NCBI RefSeq assembly: GCF_017308015.1
Contig: NZ_JAFKFW010000011.1
Coordinates: forward strand, 1-64,000
Source: Allobosea sp.
GTDB taxonomy: Bacteria; Pseudomonadota; Alphaproteobacteria; Rhizobiales; Beijerinckiaceae
Direction: 5' to 3'
DNA: 64,000 bases
The notes beneath the pieces are model-generated. The model saw only the letters and a list, made by a program, of their open reading frames with translations, ran no database searches and was not told the origin of the DNA. A program made the position numbers and the translations under genes. Within the stretch, counting starts at the first letter, position 1; every line of letters starts with the position of its first letter. Of the stretch, positions 1 through 8,895 are shown piece by piece.

Positions 1-129
1 CAACCGCCCCAGACGATTCACTATCGTCTTCTAGCAGGGGCTGCGCCCCGGATCATCCATCGGGCGGATGTGTCAGGGCAGGTGAGCGGCATTGCCGCGA
101 CGTCTCCCCTGTCCCCGTTGCGCGCGATC

Positions 130-1275
130 TCAGATCGACTCGATCAGCAGCTTGCGCGCTGCATCGACCGTGAGCTCGACCGGGTTCCCGCCGGTCGAGG
201 GATCGGCCACCGCAGCCTCAGCCAGCTCGTCGATCCTGTCGGTGCCGACGCCGAGGGCGGCGAGCTTGTCCGGGATGCCGAGGTCAGCCCGCAGCTTCAG
301 CACGAAATCATAGAAGCCGTCGAAGCCCCCGGCGATGCCGAGATAGGCGGCGGCGGCCGCGATCCTCTCCTCGATCGCCGGGCGATTGAAGCGCAGCACA
401 GGCGGCATGACGACCGCATTCGTGGTGCCGTGATGGGTGTGGTAGACCGCGCCGACCGGGTGGGAGAGCGAATGGATCGCGCCCAGCCCCTTCTGGAAGG
501 CGACGGCGCCCATCGCGGCAGCGGCCATCATCTGCGTGCGCGCCTCGATATCCCCGCCATCGGCATAGGCGCGCGGCAGGTAGGTCTTCACCAGCCGCAT
601 GCCTTCGAGCGCGATGCCTTGGCTCATCGGATGGAAGAACGGCGAGGAATAAGCTTCCAGGCAATGCGCGAAGGCGTCCATGCCGGTGCCCGCGGTGATC
701 GTCTTGGGCATGCCGACCGTCAGCTCTGGGTCGCAGATCGTCACGCCCGGCAGGAATTTCGGGTGGAAGATGATCTTCTTGGTATGGGTCTGCGAATTGG
801 TGATGACCGAGGCGCGCCCGACCTCGGAGCCGGTTCCCGCCGTGGTCGGCACCGCCACGATCGGCGCGATGCCCTCGACCGAGGCACGCGTCCACCAGTC
901 GCCGACATCCTCGAAATCCCAGACCGGCCGGGTCTGGCCGGCCATGAAGGCCACGCATTTGCCGAGATCGAGGCCGGAGCCGCCGCCGAAGGCGACGACG
1001 CCGTCATGCCCGCCCGCCTTGAAGGCGCGCACGCCGTCATCGAGATTGCGGTCGTTCGGGTTGGGGTCGACATCGGCGAAGATCGCCCGGCCGAGCCCGC
1101 CGGCTTCCAGGATGTCGAGCGCGTTGGCGGTGATCGCCATGCTCGCGAGTCCGCGATCGGTGACCAGCAGCGGCCGCTTCATGCCGAGCGCCTTGCAGTG
1201 ATCGGCCAGTTCCCTGATCCGCCCGGCGCCCAGCTTGACGGCGGTCGGATAGCTCCAGTTCGCGGTGATCGGCAT
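130..1275 (-). CDS. Iron-containing alcohol dehydrogenase
   Basis: A 381-residue NAD(P)-dependent group III alcohol dehydrogenase, the usual family length. The dinucleotide motif GGGS is at 97-100. The metal ligands of the FucO type are all present with correct spacing: D200, H204, H268 and H282. It should interconvert an alcohol and an aldehyde in the cytoplasm. Its ATG lies inside the last codons of the aldehyde dehydrogenase gene, so the two are translationally coupled in one minus-strand operon headed by a glutamine-synthetase-like ligase. That context suggests oxidation of an amino-alcohol or a glutamylated derivative. The substrate is not evident from sequence. Confidence 0.9.
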   Translation of the reverse strand: MPITANWSYPTAVKLGAGRIRELADHCKALGMKRPLLVTDRGLASMAITANALDILEAGGLGRAIFADVDPNPNDRNLDDGVRAFKAGGHDGVVAFGGGSGLDLGKCVAFMAGQTRPVWDFEDVGDWWTRASVEGIAPIVAVPTTAGTGSEVGRASVITNSQTHTKKIIFHPKFLPGVTICDPELTVGMPKTITAGTGMDAFAHCLEAYSSPFFHPMSQGIALEGMRLVKTYLPRAYADGGDIEARTQMMAAAAMGAVAFQKGLGAIHSLSHPVGAVYHTHHGTTNAVVMPPVLRFNRPAIEERIAAAAAYLGIAGGFDGFYDFVLKLRADLGIPDKLAALGVGTDRIDELAEAAVADPSTGGNPVELTVDAARKLLIESI

Positions 1276-2663
1276 CAGCCAGCTCTCTTCAGATGGTAGG
1301 ATTTCGGGCGGGTGAGGTTATGGAAGCCGATGACCGAGAGCGAGCCGCCGCGCCCGGTCTCCTTGACGCCGGTCCAGCACAGGGCCGGGTCGAGATAATC
1401 GGCGCGATTCATGAAGACGGTGCCGGTTTCGAGCTCTTGTCCCAATCGGGCTGCGCGCTCGGCATCGCCGGTCCAGAGCGAGACGGTGAGGCCGTATTTG
1501 GAATCGTTCATCAGCGCGACGGCCTCGGCGTCGCTGCGCACCTTCATGATGCCGACAGCCGGACCGAAGGTCTCCTCACGCATGATCGTCATGGAATGGT
1601 CGACATCGACCAGAACCTGCGGCGCGAGATAGGCGCCGCCATCGTCCTGCGGGAAGAGTTTCGGATCGACCAGCGCGCGTGCCCCTTTCGCGGTGGCCTC
1701 CGCGATCTGCTCGCGAACCACCTGCGCGAAGCGCTTGTGGGCCATTGGCCCGAGCGAGGTCTCAGAATCGAGCGGGTTGCCGAGGCGGTAGTTCGAGACC
1801 CAGGCGACCGATTTCTCGACGAAGGCGTCGTAGAGGCTCTCGTGGACGTAGATGCGCTCGATGCCGCAGCAGCACTGCCCGGAATTGAAGGTCGCGCCGT
1901 CCATCAGCGTGTCGACCGCCTTGTCGAGGTCGGCGTCCTCCGTGACATAGCCGGGGTCCTTGCCGCCGAGCTCCAGCCCGATGCCGGTGAAGGTGCCGGC
2001 AGCCGCGCGCTCGATCGCCTGCCCGCCGGCGACCGAACCGGTGAAGTTGATGAAGTCGAACTGCTTCCCGGCGATCAGGCGCGACGAAGTCTCATGATGG
2101 AGGAAGACATTGGCGAAGACCTCTTCCGGCACGCCCGCCTCATGGAATGCCTGCGCCAGTCGCTCGCCGGTCAGCAGCGTCTGGCTGGCATGCTTGAGGA
2201 TGACCGCATTGCCGGCGATAAGCGCCGGCGCGACCGAGTTGATCGCGGTCATATAGGGATAGTTCCACGGCGCGATCACGAAGACGACGCCATGCGGCTC
2301 TCGCGCGATGAAGCGCTTGAACGCCTCGCTGTCCTCGATCACGAGCGGCGCCAGCGCCTCGTTCGCGATCGAGGCCATGTAATTCGAGCGCTCGTTGAAG
2401 CCCCTGAACTCGCCGCCATACTTCACCGGCCGGCCCATCTGCCAGGCGAGCTCGGTCACCACTTCGTCGCCCATCTCGTTGAGCCGCGCGACGCCCTTGA
2501 GCACCAGCGCGATGCGCTCGTCGAGCGGGCGCCGCGCCCAGGCCTTCTGCGCCTTGCGGGCGCGGGCGACCACGGCCTTGGCACCGTCGAGGCTCAAGGC
2601 CGGCCGCTCGGCATAGACCGAGCCGTCCACCGGCGACACGCATCGGATCATCGTCATCGTCAC
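1275..2663 (-). CDS. Aldehyde dehydrogenase (NAD-type)
   Basis: A 462-residue aldehyde dehydrogenase of the ALDH superfamily. The general base motif ELGGK places the catalytic glutamate at 231, and the nucleophile motif GQCCCG gives C265 as the likely catalytic thiol. The Rossmann region has the NFTGSVAGG pattern near 206-214. It would oxidise an aldehyde to the acid. It lies between a GS-like ligase and an iron alcohol dehydrogenase, so the three probably act in sequence on one substrate. I started it at the first ATG of the repeated MTMTM stretch; a start two or four codons later is possible. Confidence 0.9.
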   Translation of the reverse strand: MTMTMIRCVSPVDGSVYAERPALSLDGAKAVVARARKAQKAWARRPLDERIALVLKGVARLNEMGDEVVTELAWQMGRPVKYGGEFRGFNERSNYMASIANEALAPLVIEDSEAFKRFIAREPHGVVFVIAPWNYPYMTAINSVAPALIAGNAVILKHASQTLLTGERLAQAFHEAGVPEEVFANVFLHHETSSRLIAGKQFDFINFTGSVAGGQAIERAAAGTFTGIGLELGGKDPGYVTEDADLDKAVDTLMDGATFNSGQCCCGIERIYVHESLYDAFVEKSVAWVSNYRLGNPLDSETSLGPMAHKRFAQVVREQIAEATAKGARALVDPKLFPQDDGGAYLAPQVLVDVDHSMTIMREETFGPAVGIMKVRSDAEAVALMNDSKYGLTVSLWTGDAERAARLGQELETGTVFMNRADYLDPALCWTGVKETGRGGSLSVIGFHNLTRPKSYHLKRAG

Positions 2664-2703
2664 TATCCGTCTGGCTGAAATTCGCTGATGAAGGGAGGTC
2701 GGG

Positions 2704-4080
2704 TCAGGCGCGTTCGAAGCCGCGCTTCACTTCCCAATCGGTGATCCGGCGGTCGTATTCCTCCTGCTCCCATTCGGCGGCGCGGACATAATGGTCGATC
2801 ACCTCGTCGCCGAAGGCCTTGCGCAGCATCTGCGAGCCCTTCAGCGCGACGGTCGCGTCGCGCAAGGTCTTCGGGATTTCGCGGATGTCCCGGCCGCCAT
2901 AGGCGTCGCCGACGAAGGCCTCTTCCAGCTCCATCTTCTTCTCGATGCCGTCGATGCCGGCGGCGAGCAGCGCCGCCATGGCGAGATAGGGGTTGAGGTC
3001 CGAGCCGCCGACCCGGCATTCGATGCGGATGCCCTTGGTGCCGGCGCCGCAGAGCCGGTAGCCTGCCGTGCGGTTGTCGGCGCTCCAGATCGCCTTGGTC
3101 GGCGCGAAGGTGCCGGCGACGAAGCGCTTGTAGGAGTTGATATAGGGCGCGAGGAAACCGGTGATGTCGGAGGCATGCGCGAGGAGCCCCGCCACATAGT
3201 TCCGCATCAGCGGCGACATGCCGTATTTCGCTTGAGCATCGAGGAAATGCGGGGTCTTGCCGTCGGCGCTCCAGAGCGACTGGTGGATATGCGAGGAGGA
3301 GCCTGCATGCGCATTGCTCCACTTGGCGAGGAAGGTGATCGACTTGCCCTGCGCCCAGGCGATCTCCTTGCAGGCGTTCTTGATGATCGCATGCCGGTCC
3401 GCCATCGTCAGGGCGTCGGCATAGCGCACATTGATCTCCTCCTGCCCGGCCGAAGCCTCGCCCTTGGAGTTCTCGACCGGGATGCCGGCGCCCTGCAGAC
3501 CGTTGCGGATCGCCCGCATCACCGCCTCTTCCTTGGTCGTCTGGAAGATGTGGTAGTCCTCGTTGTAGCTGCTCGCAGTCTTGAGATCGCGATAGCCGCT
3601 GGCGCAGGCGTTTTCGTAGGTCTGGTCGAACAGGAAGAATTCGAGCTCGGTCGCCATATAGGCCTTGAGCCCCATCGCCTCGAGCCGCTTGACCTGCTTC
3701 TTCAGCACGGCGCGCGGCGAATGCGCGATCTCGTGCCCATGATGGTCGAGCACATCGCACAGCACCAGCGCGGTCCCTTCGAGCCACGGCACGCGGCACA
3801 GCGTCGAAAGGTCCGGCTTCATCGTATAGTCGCCATATCCGGCGGCCCAGCTCGTCGCCGCATAGCCGGCTACGGTTTCCATCTCCATGTCCGTGGCGAG
3901 CAGGTAGTTGCAGCTATGCGTCTCGTGATGCCCGCTCTCGACGAAGAAGGCGGCATGGAAGCGCTTGCCCATCAGGCGCCCCTGCATGTCGACGAGACAG
4001 GCCAGGACGGTATCGATGCGGCCGGCAGCGACATCCTCTTTCAGAGCATCGAACGTGTAGGCTTGCGTCATGCCGATCAT
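2704..4080 (-). CDS. Glutamine synthetase family ligase (GlnT/PuuA-like)
   Basis: A 458-residue member of the glutamine synthetase family with the N-terminal beta-grasp region and a catalytic domain from about 115. The metal and glutamate motif ELEFFLF is at 145-151, and an ANxHxGSSxH-like segment (NAHAGSSSHIHQS) follows around 270. The length and motifs fit gamma-glutamylpolyamine synthetase or GlnT rather than housekeeping GlnA. It probably glutamylates an amine, with the downstream dehydrogenases oxidising the product, as in putrescine or ethanolamine routes. The ATG at 4080 follows a GGGGGA stretch; a second ATG three codons in is the alternative. Substrate unknown. Confidence 0.82.
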   Translation of the reverse strand: MIGMTQAYTFDALKEDVAAGRIDTVLACLVDMQGRLMGKRFHAAFFVESGHHETHSCNYLLATDMEMETVAGYAATSWAAGYGDYTMKPDLSTLCRVPWLEGTALVLCDVLDHHGHEIAHSPRAVLKKQVKRLEAMGLKAYMATELEFFLFDQTYENACASGYRDLKTASSYNEDYHIFQTTKEEAVMRAIRNGLQGAGIPVENSKGEASAGQEEINVRYADALTMADRHAIIKNACKEIAWAQGKSITFLAKWSNAHAGSSSHIHQSLWSADGKTPHFLDAQAKYGMSPLMRNYVAGLLAHASDITGFLAPYINSYKRFVAGTFAPTKAIWSADNRTAGYRLCGAGTKGIRIECRVGGSDLNPYLAMAALLAAGIDGIEKKMELEEAFVGDAYGGRDIREIPKTLRDATVALKGSQMLRKAFGDEVIDHYVRAAEWEQEEYDRRITDWEVKRGFERA

Positions 4081-4534
4081 CCATCCCCCGATGCACGATC
4101 TTCACACGGGAATGCGTCCGGCGGAATAGCCGGCTCGCATGTTTTCGCGCGCTGAGCGCGGCTGCATTTTGCCGCCGGATGCAGAGTTCGGGTCAGCTCT
4201 TCTGAAGCCTGCCGCCGCATCCCGTTTCCAGGTTTTCCCTCCTGTTTTCGCCGGGAGGCCGAGCGCCGGAATGAATGGCAGAACCGGACGCGCTTGATAC
4301 GCGGTGATCCGTGAGATGGCCGCTGTGCCCCTTGGCGGCTGCGGCGTCCCGGCTACGCCCAGTGGCTCTCGCGAGAACCTGGAAAGGCAGATTCAGCGCA
4401 AGGGCGCCGTATCCTTCGCCCGAGACGCGGCATGCTCTCTACGGGATCGGGCTCGCGATCCCTGCGCGTGGACCGCGCCTGTCGGGTTCCGGTGCGCGCA
4501 CCCGCCTCTTGGTCTGCTGCTCGCCTCACGGCTC
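4081..4534. other. 454-base intergenic region without a supported gene
   Basis: This stretch is the leader of the GS-like operon on the minus strand and lies beyond the 3' end of the small membrane protein gene. I find no ORF with convincing codon use, no tRNA and no clear terminator. On the minus strand it holds a GCCACTGG-type sequence near 4360 that recalls the cobalamin riboswitch core, but the other core elements are missing. Several short GC-rich inverted repeats occur, for example CCGGC/GCCGG near 4120. The length suggests an untranslated regulatory leader. Confidence 0.5.
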
Positions 4535-4864
4535 TCAGTTGCGCTTCCGCCTGGCCCGAAAGCGATCGAGGAGACCGAGGCACCATAGCGCGAAGCGCGC
4601 CATCGGCTTTTGCAGGATCGGCACGTCGGCGGCGAGAAGCAGCAGCCCGAGCGGCAGCATCCAGGCGCCCAGCAGGGGCAGGAACGAGAAAACCCCTCCG
4701 GCGATCAGGCAGATGCCGGAGGGAATGCGGACCAGCCGGGATGCGGGATGGCGCAGCCATCGCAGGCCCGTGGCGAGCCTGGGAGGCAATTCACTCTCGA
4801 TGCGCTTGAAGGCCCGGCGCAGTTCCTGCCTGGGGGAGAGCGTTTGCATGATCCCGCTTGTCAT
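4535..4864 (-). CDS. Small membrane protein, hypothetical
   Basis: A 109-residue protein with a basic, helical N-terminal third (about 1-45), then a hydrophobic segment from about 48 to 82 that can form two short membrane spans separated by a Gly/Pro turn (LPLLGAWMLPLG), and a very basic tail ending RRKRN. The positive tail suggests a cytoplasmic C-terminus. Similar small proteins are common in Rhizobiales but I know of no assigned function. An internal ATG at residue 6 is an alternative start. It is the only gene of its strand between the GS operon and the PPC-domain gene. Confidence 0.6.
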   Translation of the reverse strand: MTSGIMQTLSPRQELRRAFKRIESELPPRLATGLRWLRHPASRLVRIPSGICLIAGGVFSFLPLLGAWMLPLGLLLLAADVPILQKPMARFALWCLGLLDRFRARRKRN

Positions 4865-4873
4865 CTCGCTGGG

Positions 4874-5761
4874 CTAGCGGACGACGAAACCTTGCCGGCG
4901 CCCTCTCGACGTCCGGCAGGTGCAGTCGTCCCCGAGCGTCGCGGGCCGCGCCAGGGCACATTGTCGAGCTGCCGTCCGGCAATGGCGTCCGGGGCCGTTC
5001 GTCCGCTCCGCCCTGCGATAGAGCCTGGGCGGTGACGGGCTCGGTTCGTAGAAGCGCGGATTGGCTGCTCCGAGCGGCGGCCCTGCTCCCGGAATGCCGC
5101 CCTGGCTCGAATGCAGCCGCAGATCCGGCACATGATCGGTGATCGACGGCGGTCCCAGCCCTTGCCGCGGACCGCCGGGATACAAGGGGGCGTTGCCGGG
5201 CGTCGCGTCGAACTGGGCGCTGGCGGGCAGTGCAGCCAGCACAGCCAGCAGGGTCGCCGTTGCTGCGAGGAGGGTGCGCATCATGCTGTGCCTGTTTTCC
5301 CGGAATGATCGACTCGTCTGGTCGTCCAAAGCGATGAGCATAAGGCCGGTCTCGTGATCGTGCCGCTTTTTCAGGTAGCCGTGCTGCTCGGTCAGGTTGA
5401 CCTCCAGGGTTGGGCGGACGATCCCCCTGTTGAGATGTCCCGCGATGGCGCTGCCATCGCGGCGGCCGAGAACGGCATGGACATGGACTCCCGGTGTGCC
5501 ATCGGGCTCGACGGCGATGTCTCCGGCGAGCGAGGCGACCTCTACGTGCTCGTCGATCGGGATCGGTTCATGGGTTTTCGTCGCCCGGTCGAAGAAACTG
5601 AGCTCGGCGCGTTCGAAAGCGCCGATCGCCTTGAAGCTTGCGGCCGTCGGACGCTTGTCGCGGGCGAAGATCTTCACTGCGGCCAGAGCTTCGTTGCCGG
5701 CATCCAGGATGATGGCGAAAGTCTTCTGTCCGTCGGCTTCATGGATCTGCTTGTCTCGCAT
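4874..5761 (-). CDS. PPC/DUF296 domain protein reading in frame into a signal-peptide ORF
   Basis: One open frame of 295 codons with two unlike halves. Residues 1-145 match the PPC (DUF296, plant and prokaryote conserved) fold, a small trimeric domain with a conserved GVHVHAVLG histidine segment at 91-99, and should end near the LIAL at 142-145. Instead the frame continues through 14 residues to a double Met at 160-161, which begins a typical Sec signal peptide (LLAATATLLAVLAALPASAQ) and a Pro/Gly-rich tail. Codon 151 is CGA, one transition from TGA. An SD-like GGGAAAA precedes Met160. Probably two genes whose separating stop was lost; the last 50 residues look low in coding character. Confidence 0.65.
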   Translation of the reverse strand: MRDKQIHEADGQKTFAIILDAGNEALAAVKIFARDKRPTAASFKAIGAFERAELSFFDRATKTHEPIPIDEHVEVASLAGDIAVEPDGTPGVHVHAVLGRRDGSAIAGHLNRGIVRPTLEVNLTEQHGYLKKRHDHETGLMLIALDDQTSRSFRENRHSMMRTLLAATATLLAVLAALPASAQFDATPGNAPLYPGGPRQGLGPPSITDHVPDLRLHSSQGGIPGAGPPLGAANPRFYEPSPSPPRLYRRAERTNGPGRHCRTAARQCALARPATLGDDCTCRTSRGRRQGFVVR

Positions 5762-6100
5762 TGTCCAACCATCTTGCTCGGGTCAGCTTGGAACGCGAGG
5801 CGCAGGGTCGTGTTCCGGACTTCGGTGCTCCGGGTTGGAAGGTGCGACTGAGCATCCGCGCCGGCATTGCGGTCGTCCATCGCCGGCACCGCGACCGTCG
5901 AGGCCGGCCAGCGCGGGAGGTGGCCTTCGGCGCGTATAAGTCCGCCGAATAGAGGCCGGAAATATATCATAGTGCGCGGGCGCTCCGTTCCCGAGCCTGC
6001 CCGCTAAGATCGAGGCGGCGCCGAGAAAGGCGCTCGGTTGTCGAACGCACCTGTCTTCGGGGCCTGCGGTTGCGCCAGCCGGCAAAAACGGGGAACCAGG
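5762..6100. other. 339-base divergent intergenic region
   Basis: This region separates the minus-strand PPC-domain gene from the plus-strand importer operon, so it must hold promoters for both. The part from 5935 to 5975 has the lowest GC content (TATAAG, then AAATATATCAT), the most likely place for promoter elements. A Shine-Dalgarno-like GGGGAACCAGG directly precedes the ATG at 6101. I see no clear operator palindrome, terminator or RNA gene here. Confidence 0.5.
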
Positions 6101-6967
6101 ATGACCGCTCATTTTCCGGCCGGACGATTCCTTTCGGTGGCAGCCGCCGCCGTTGCATTCGCGCTTGCTGCCGCAACGCCCGCCTCCGCCCAGCAGGGCA
6201 GCATCGCGCTGCCGGCAGCGCTGAAATCGGCCGGGCATATCGTCGTCGGCATCGAAACCACCTACCCGCCGATGGCTTTCAAGGATCCGAAGACCAACGA
6301 GCGGGCCGGCTTCAATGTCGAGCTTGTCAACGCAATCGCCAAGGAACTCGGCGTCACCGTCAAATGGGAGGAGATGAGCTTCGAACAGCTCATGACCTCG
6401 CTGACGACTGGCCGCATCGATATGATCGGCACTGCGATCAGCGATCTGCCGTCCCGTCGCGACAAGCTTACCTTCGTCGACTATCTCGCGACCGGCGCGC
6501 AGCCCTTCGCCCTTGCGGCCAAGGCCGGCGAATTGAAGAGCAATCTCGACCTCTGCGGCAGGACGGTCGGCGCGCCGCGCACCACCAGCTATATGCCGGT
6601 GACGGCGGCCTGGAGCGAGAAGAACTGCATTGGCGCCGGCAAGCCCGCGATCATGGTGAACGGCACCGCTGGCGCGACCGCGACCCGGCTCGAACTCAAG
6701 CAGGGCCGGCTCGACGCCGCCGTGCTCGGCCCGGAATATGTCGCCTATCTCATGGCGGATGAGCCGAACACCTACGCCTTCGTCGGCGAGCCCCTGAACA
6801 AGACGCTGTTCGGCTTTGCCTTCGAGAAGAAGAACGCCGAATTGCGTGACGCCGTCGCCAAGGCGACCGCGGCGGTGATGAAGAATGGCGGCTATCAGCA
6901 GGCGCTGAAGAAATTCGGCCTCGAACGGCAGAGCCTCTCCGAGCCCACGATCGACGCCGGCCAGTGA
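6101..6967 (+). CDS. Amino acid ABC transporter substrate-binding protein (first of two)
   Basis: A 288-residue periplasmic binding protein of the polar amino acid (family 3, SBP_bac_3) type. A Sec signal peptide covers about 1-30 with an ASA/Q cleavage site, followed by the GIETTYPPMAFKD ligand-lobe motif and GRIDMIGTAISD, both typical of the family. The ATG at 6101 has a good SD (GGGAACCAGG); an upstream ATG at 6038 would place Cys/Arg-rich residues before the signal peptide and is unlikely. It is followed by an oxidoreductase, a permease, an ATPase and a second, related binding protein at 9733. Ligand unknown. Confidence 0.88.
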   Translation: MTAHFPAGRFLSVAAAAVAFALAAATPASAQQGSIALPAALKSAGHIVVGIETTYPPMAFKDPKTNERAGFNVELVNAIAKELGVTVKWEEMSFEQLMTSLTTGRIDMIGTAISDLPSRRDKLTFVDYLATGAQPFALAAKAGELKSNLDLCGRTVGAPRTTSYMPVTAAWSEKNCIGAGKPAIMVNGTAGATATRLELKQGRLDAAVLGPEYVAYLMADEPNTYAFVGEPLNKTLFGFAFEKKNAELRDAVAKATAAVMKNGGYQQALKKFGLERQSLSEPTIDAGQ

Positions 6968-6999
6968 TGCCGGCCCGGGCGATCGGCGGCGACAGGTCG

Positions 7000-8010
7000 A
7001 TGAAGGCTGCTGTGCTCACACAATTCGGCGGGCCGGAGGCGCTGGTCTGGGACGATGTCCCGGCTCCGCGCGCCGGGCCGGGCGAGATCGTCCTGTGCGT
7101 CCATGCCGCGGCGTTGAACTATGCCGACCTCCTTCAGCGCCGCGGGACCTATGGCATCGAGCACAGCCTGCCGCGCATCATCGGCTATGAATGCTCAGGG
7201 ATCGTCGCGGAGATCGGCGCCGGCGTGAGCGGCTGGAGCGTCGGTGATCCCGCCTGCGCCCTGGTCTCGAGCGGGGCCTATGCCGGCCTCGTTGCGGCGC
7301 CTGCGGCGCAGGTCCTGCCGGTTCCGGCCGGTATCGATCTGATTGAAGCCGCCGCCTTGCCCGAGGCGGCCTGCACCGTCTGGTCGAATGTGCTTGATCT
7401 CGGCGCCCTCAAATCCGGCGAGACCCTGCTCGTCCATGGCGGCGCCGGTGGCATCGGCTCCTTCGCCATCCAGGCCGTCAAGGCGATCGGCGCCCGCGTC
7501 TTCGCCACGGCCGGCAGCGCCGACAAGCTGCAGCGCTGCCGCGATTTCGGCGCCGACCGCGCGATCTCCTATGCCGACGAGGATTTCGTCGCCGTGATCG
7601 AGGTCGAGACCGGCGGGCACGGCGTCGATGTCATCCTCGACAACATGGGGGCCGCCTATCTCGGCCGGAACGTTGCGGCACTGGCCTTCGATGGTCGGAT
7701 CGCGATGATCGGCTTGCAGGGCGGGCGGGATGCTGCGATCAATCTCGGTGCGATGATGCGCAAGCGCGCCGCTTTGTTCACGACCTCGCTGCGTGACCGG
7801 CTGCCTGCGGCGAAGGCGCGGATCGTTGCCGGCGTTCTCGATGATCTCTGGCCGCATGTTGCCGCCGGCCGCATCCGCCCGGTCATCGACCGCAGCTTTC
7901 CGCTGGCGGAGGCCGCCGCCGCCCATCGCTACATGGAAAGCGGCCGCCATGTCGGAAAGATCCTGCTGATTGCGCCGGAGACCGGCCGAGCCGGCAAGCC
8001 TTTCGCCTGA
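7000..8010 (+). CDS. Quinone oxidoreductase / MDR-family zinc-type dehydrogenase
   Basis: A 336-residue medium-chain reductase of the NADPH:quinone oxidoreductase branch. The N-terminal GroES-like part begins MKAAVLTQFGGPEAL, and the nucleotide-binding motif HGGAGGIGSFAIQ is near the middle. Structural zinc cysteines are lacking, as in quinone reductases. I chose the ATG at 7000 because the earlier ATG at 6964 overlaps the preceding stop and adds residues absent from the family. Its place between binding-protein and permease genes of one importer is unusual and suggests a role in metabolism of the imported compound. Confidence 0.85.
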   Translation: MKAAVLTQFGGPEALVWDDVPAPRAGPGEIVLCVHAAALNYADLLQRRGTYGIEHSLPRIIGYECSGIVAEIGAGVSGWSVGDPACALVSSGAYAGLVAAPAAQVLPVPAGIDLIEAAALPEAACTVWSNVLDLGALKSGETLLVHGGAGGIGSFAIQAVKAIGARVFATAGSADKLQRCRDFGADRAISYADEDFVAVIEVETGGHGVDVILDNMGAAYLGRNVAALAFDGRIAMIGLQGGRDAAINLGAMMRKRAALFTTSLRDRLPAAKARIVAGVLDDLWPHVAAGRIRPVIDRSFPLAEAAAAHRYMESGRHVGKILLIAPETGRAGKPFA

Positions 8011-8050
8011 ACACCGCCTTCCACCGAAGACCTCAAGCCATCGGGGCCAG

Positions 8051-8884
8051 ATGACCGCAGAAACCGAAAACCTCATCATCGTTCCGCGCCGGCATTTCGG
8101 GCGGATCATCGGCGCGGCCGTGGTCTGCATCGCACTTGCCGCGATCGTACGGGCCTTCGCCGTCGGCCAGATTGAGTGGGATTACGTCGCCGAATTCCTG
8201 ACCGTGCCGGCGATCCTGACAGGCCTTGTGAACACGATCGTCATGGCGATCCTGGCAATGGTGCTCGGCATCACGCTCGGCGTCATCTTCGCGGTGATGC
8301 GGCTCTCTGCCAATCCCGTGCTGTCGAGCACGGCGATCGGCTATATCTGGTTCTTCCGGGCCGTGCCGGCGCTGCTGCAATTGCTGCTCTGGTTCAACCT
8401 CGCGCTGGTCTTTCCGACCATCGGCATTCCCGGCCTGGCCTCGTTCAAGACCGTCGACGTGATGACGCCCTTCGTCGCGGCTTTGCTCGGCCTCGGCATC
8501 CAGCAGGGCGCCTTCACCGCGGAAGTGGTCCGCGCCGGCCTGCTCTCGGTCGATAACGGCCAGTACGAGGCCGCGCAGACGCTGGGCATGACGCGGCTCC
8601 AGCTCCTGCGGAGGATCATCATGCCGCAGGCCATGCGCGTGATCGTGCCGCCGATCGGCAACGAGTTCATCGGCATGGTGAAGCTCACCTCGCTCGCCAG
8701 CGTCATCCAGTTCGCCGAGATCCTGCACAGCGCGCAGAACATCTACTACGCGAACTCGCGGGTCATCGAGCTGCTGATCGTCGCGGCTATCTGGTACCTG
8801 GTCGTGGTCACCGTGCTCAGCCTGATCCAGGGCCGGATCGAGGCCTATTACGCCCGCGGCGTCGCCGCGCCGGCGCAGCGCTGA
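8051..8884 (+). CDS. Amino acid ABC transporter permease
   Basis: A 277-residue inner-membrane permease of the HisM/GlnP type with about five to six hydrophobic spans. It carries the C-terminal EAA-loop region ([33 protein letters not shown] in overview) that docks to the ATPase. The ATG at 8051 is preceded by GGGGCCAG; the longer upstream frame overlaps the oxidoreductase end. Only one permease gene is present, so the membrane part is probably a homodimer. The ATPase gene starts 11 bases downstream. Confidence 0.88.
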   Translation: MTAETENLIIVPRRHFGRIIGAAVVCIALAAIVRAFAVGQIEWDYVAEFLTVPAILTGLVNTIVMAILAMVLGITLGVIFAVMRLSANPVLSSTAIGYIWFFRAVPALLQLLLWFNLALVFPTIGIPGLASFKTVDVMTPFVAALLGLGIQQGAFTAEVVRAGLLSVDNGQYEAAQTLGMTRLQLLRRIIMPQAMRVIVPPIGNEFIGMVKLTSLASVIQFAEILHSAQNIYYANSRVIELLIVAAIWYLVVVTVLSLIQGRIEAYYARGVAAPAQR

Positions 8885-8895
8885 GGAGCGGCACG

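Noticed and set aside
12-30. GACGAT...ATCGTC stem followed by TTC at the left edge
   Set aside because: Stem is only six base pairs and the T-run is too short for a confident terminator. It could belong to a plus-strand gene outside the window.
4335-4366. Minus-strand GCCACTGG and AGCCGGGA resembling cobalamin riboswitch core and B12 box
   Set aside because: The CCCGCNACTG and GGGAA core elements are missing upstream, and the downstream genes are not cobalamin-related.
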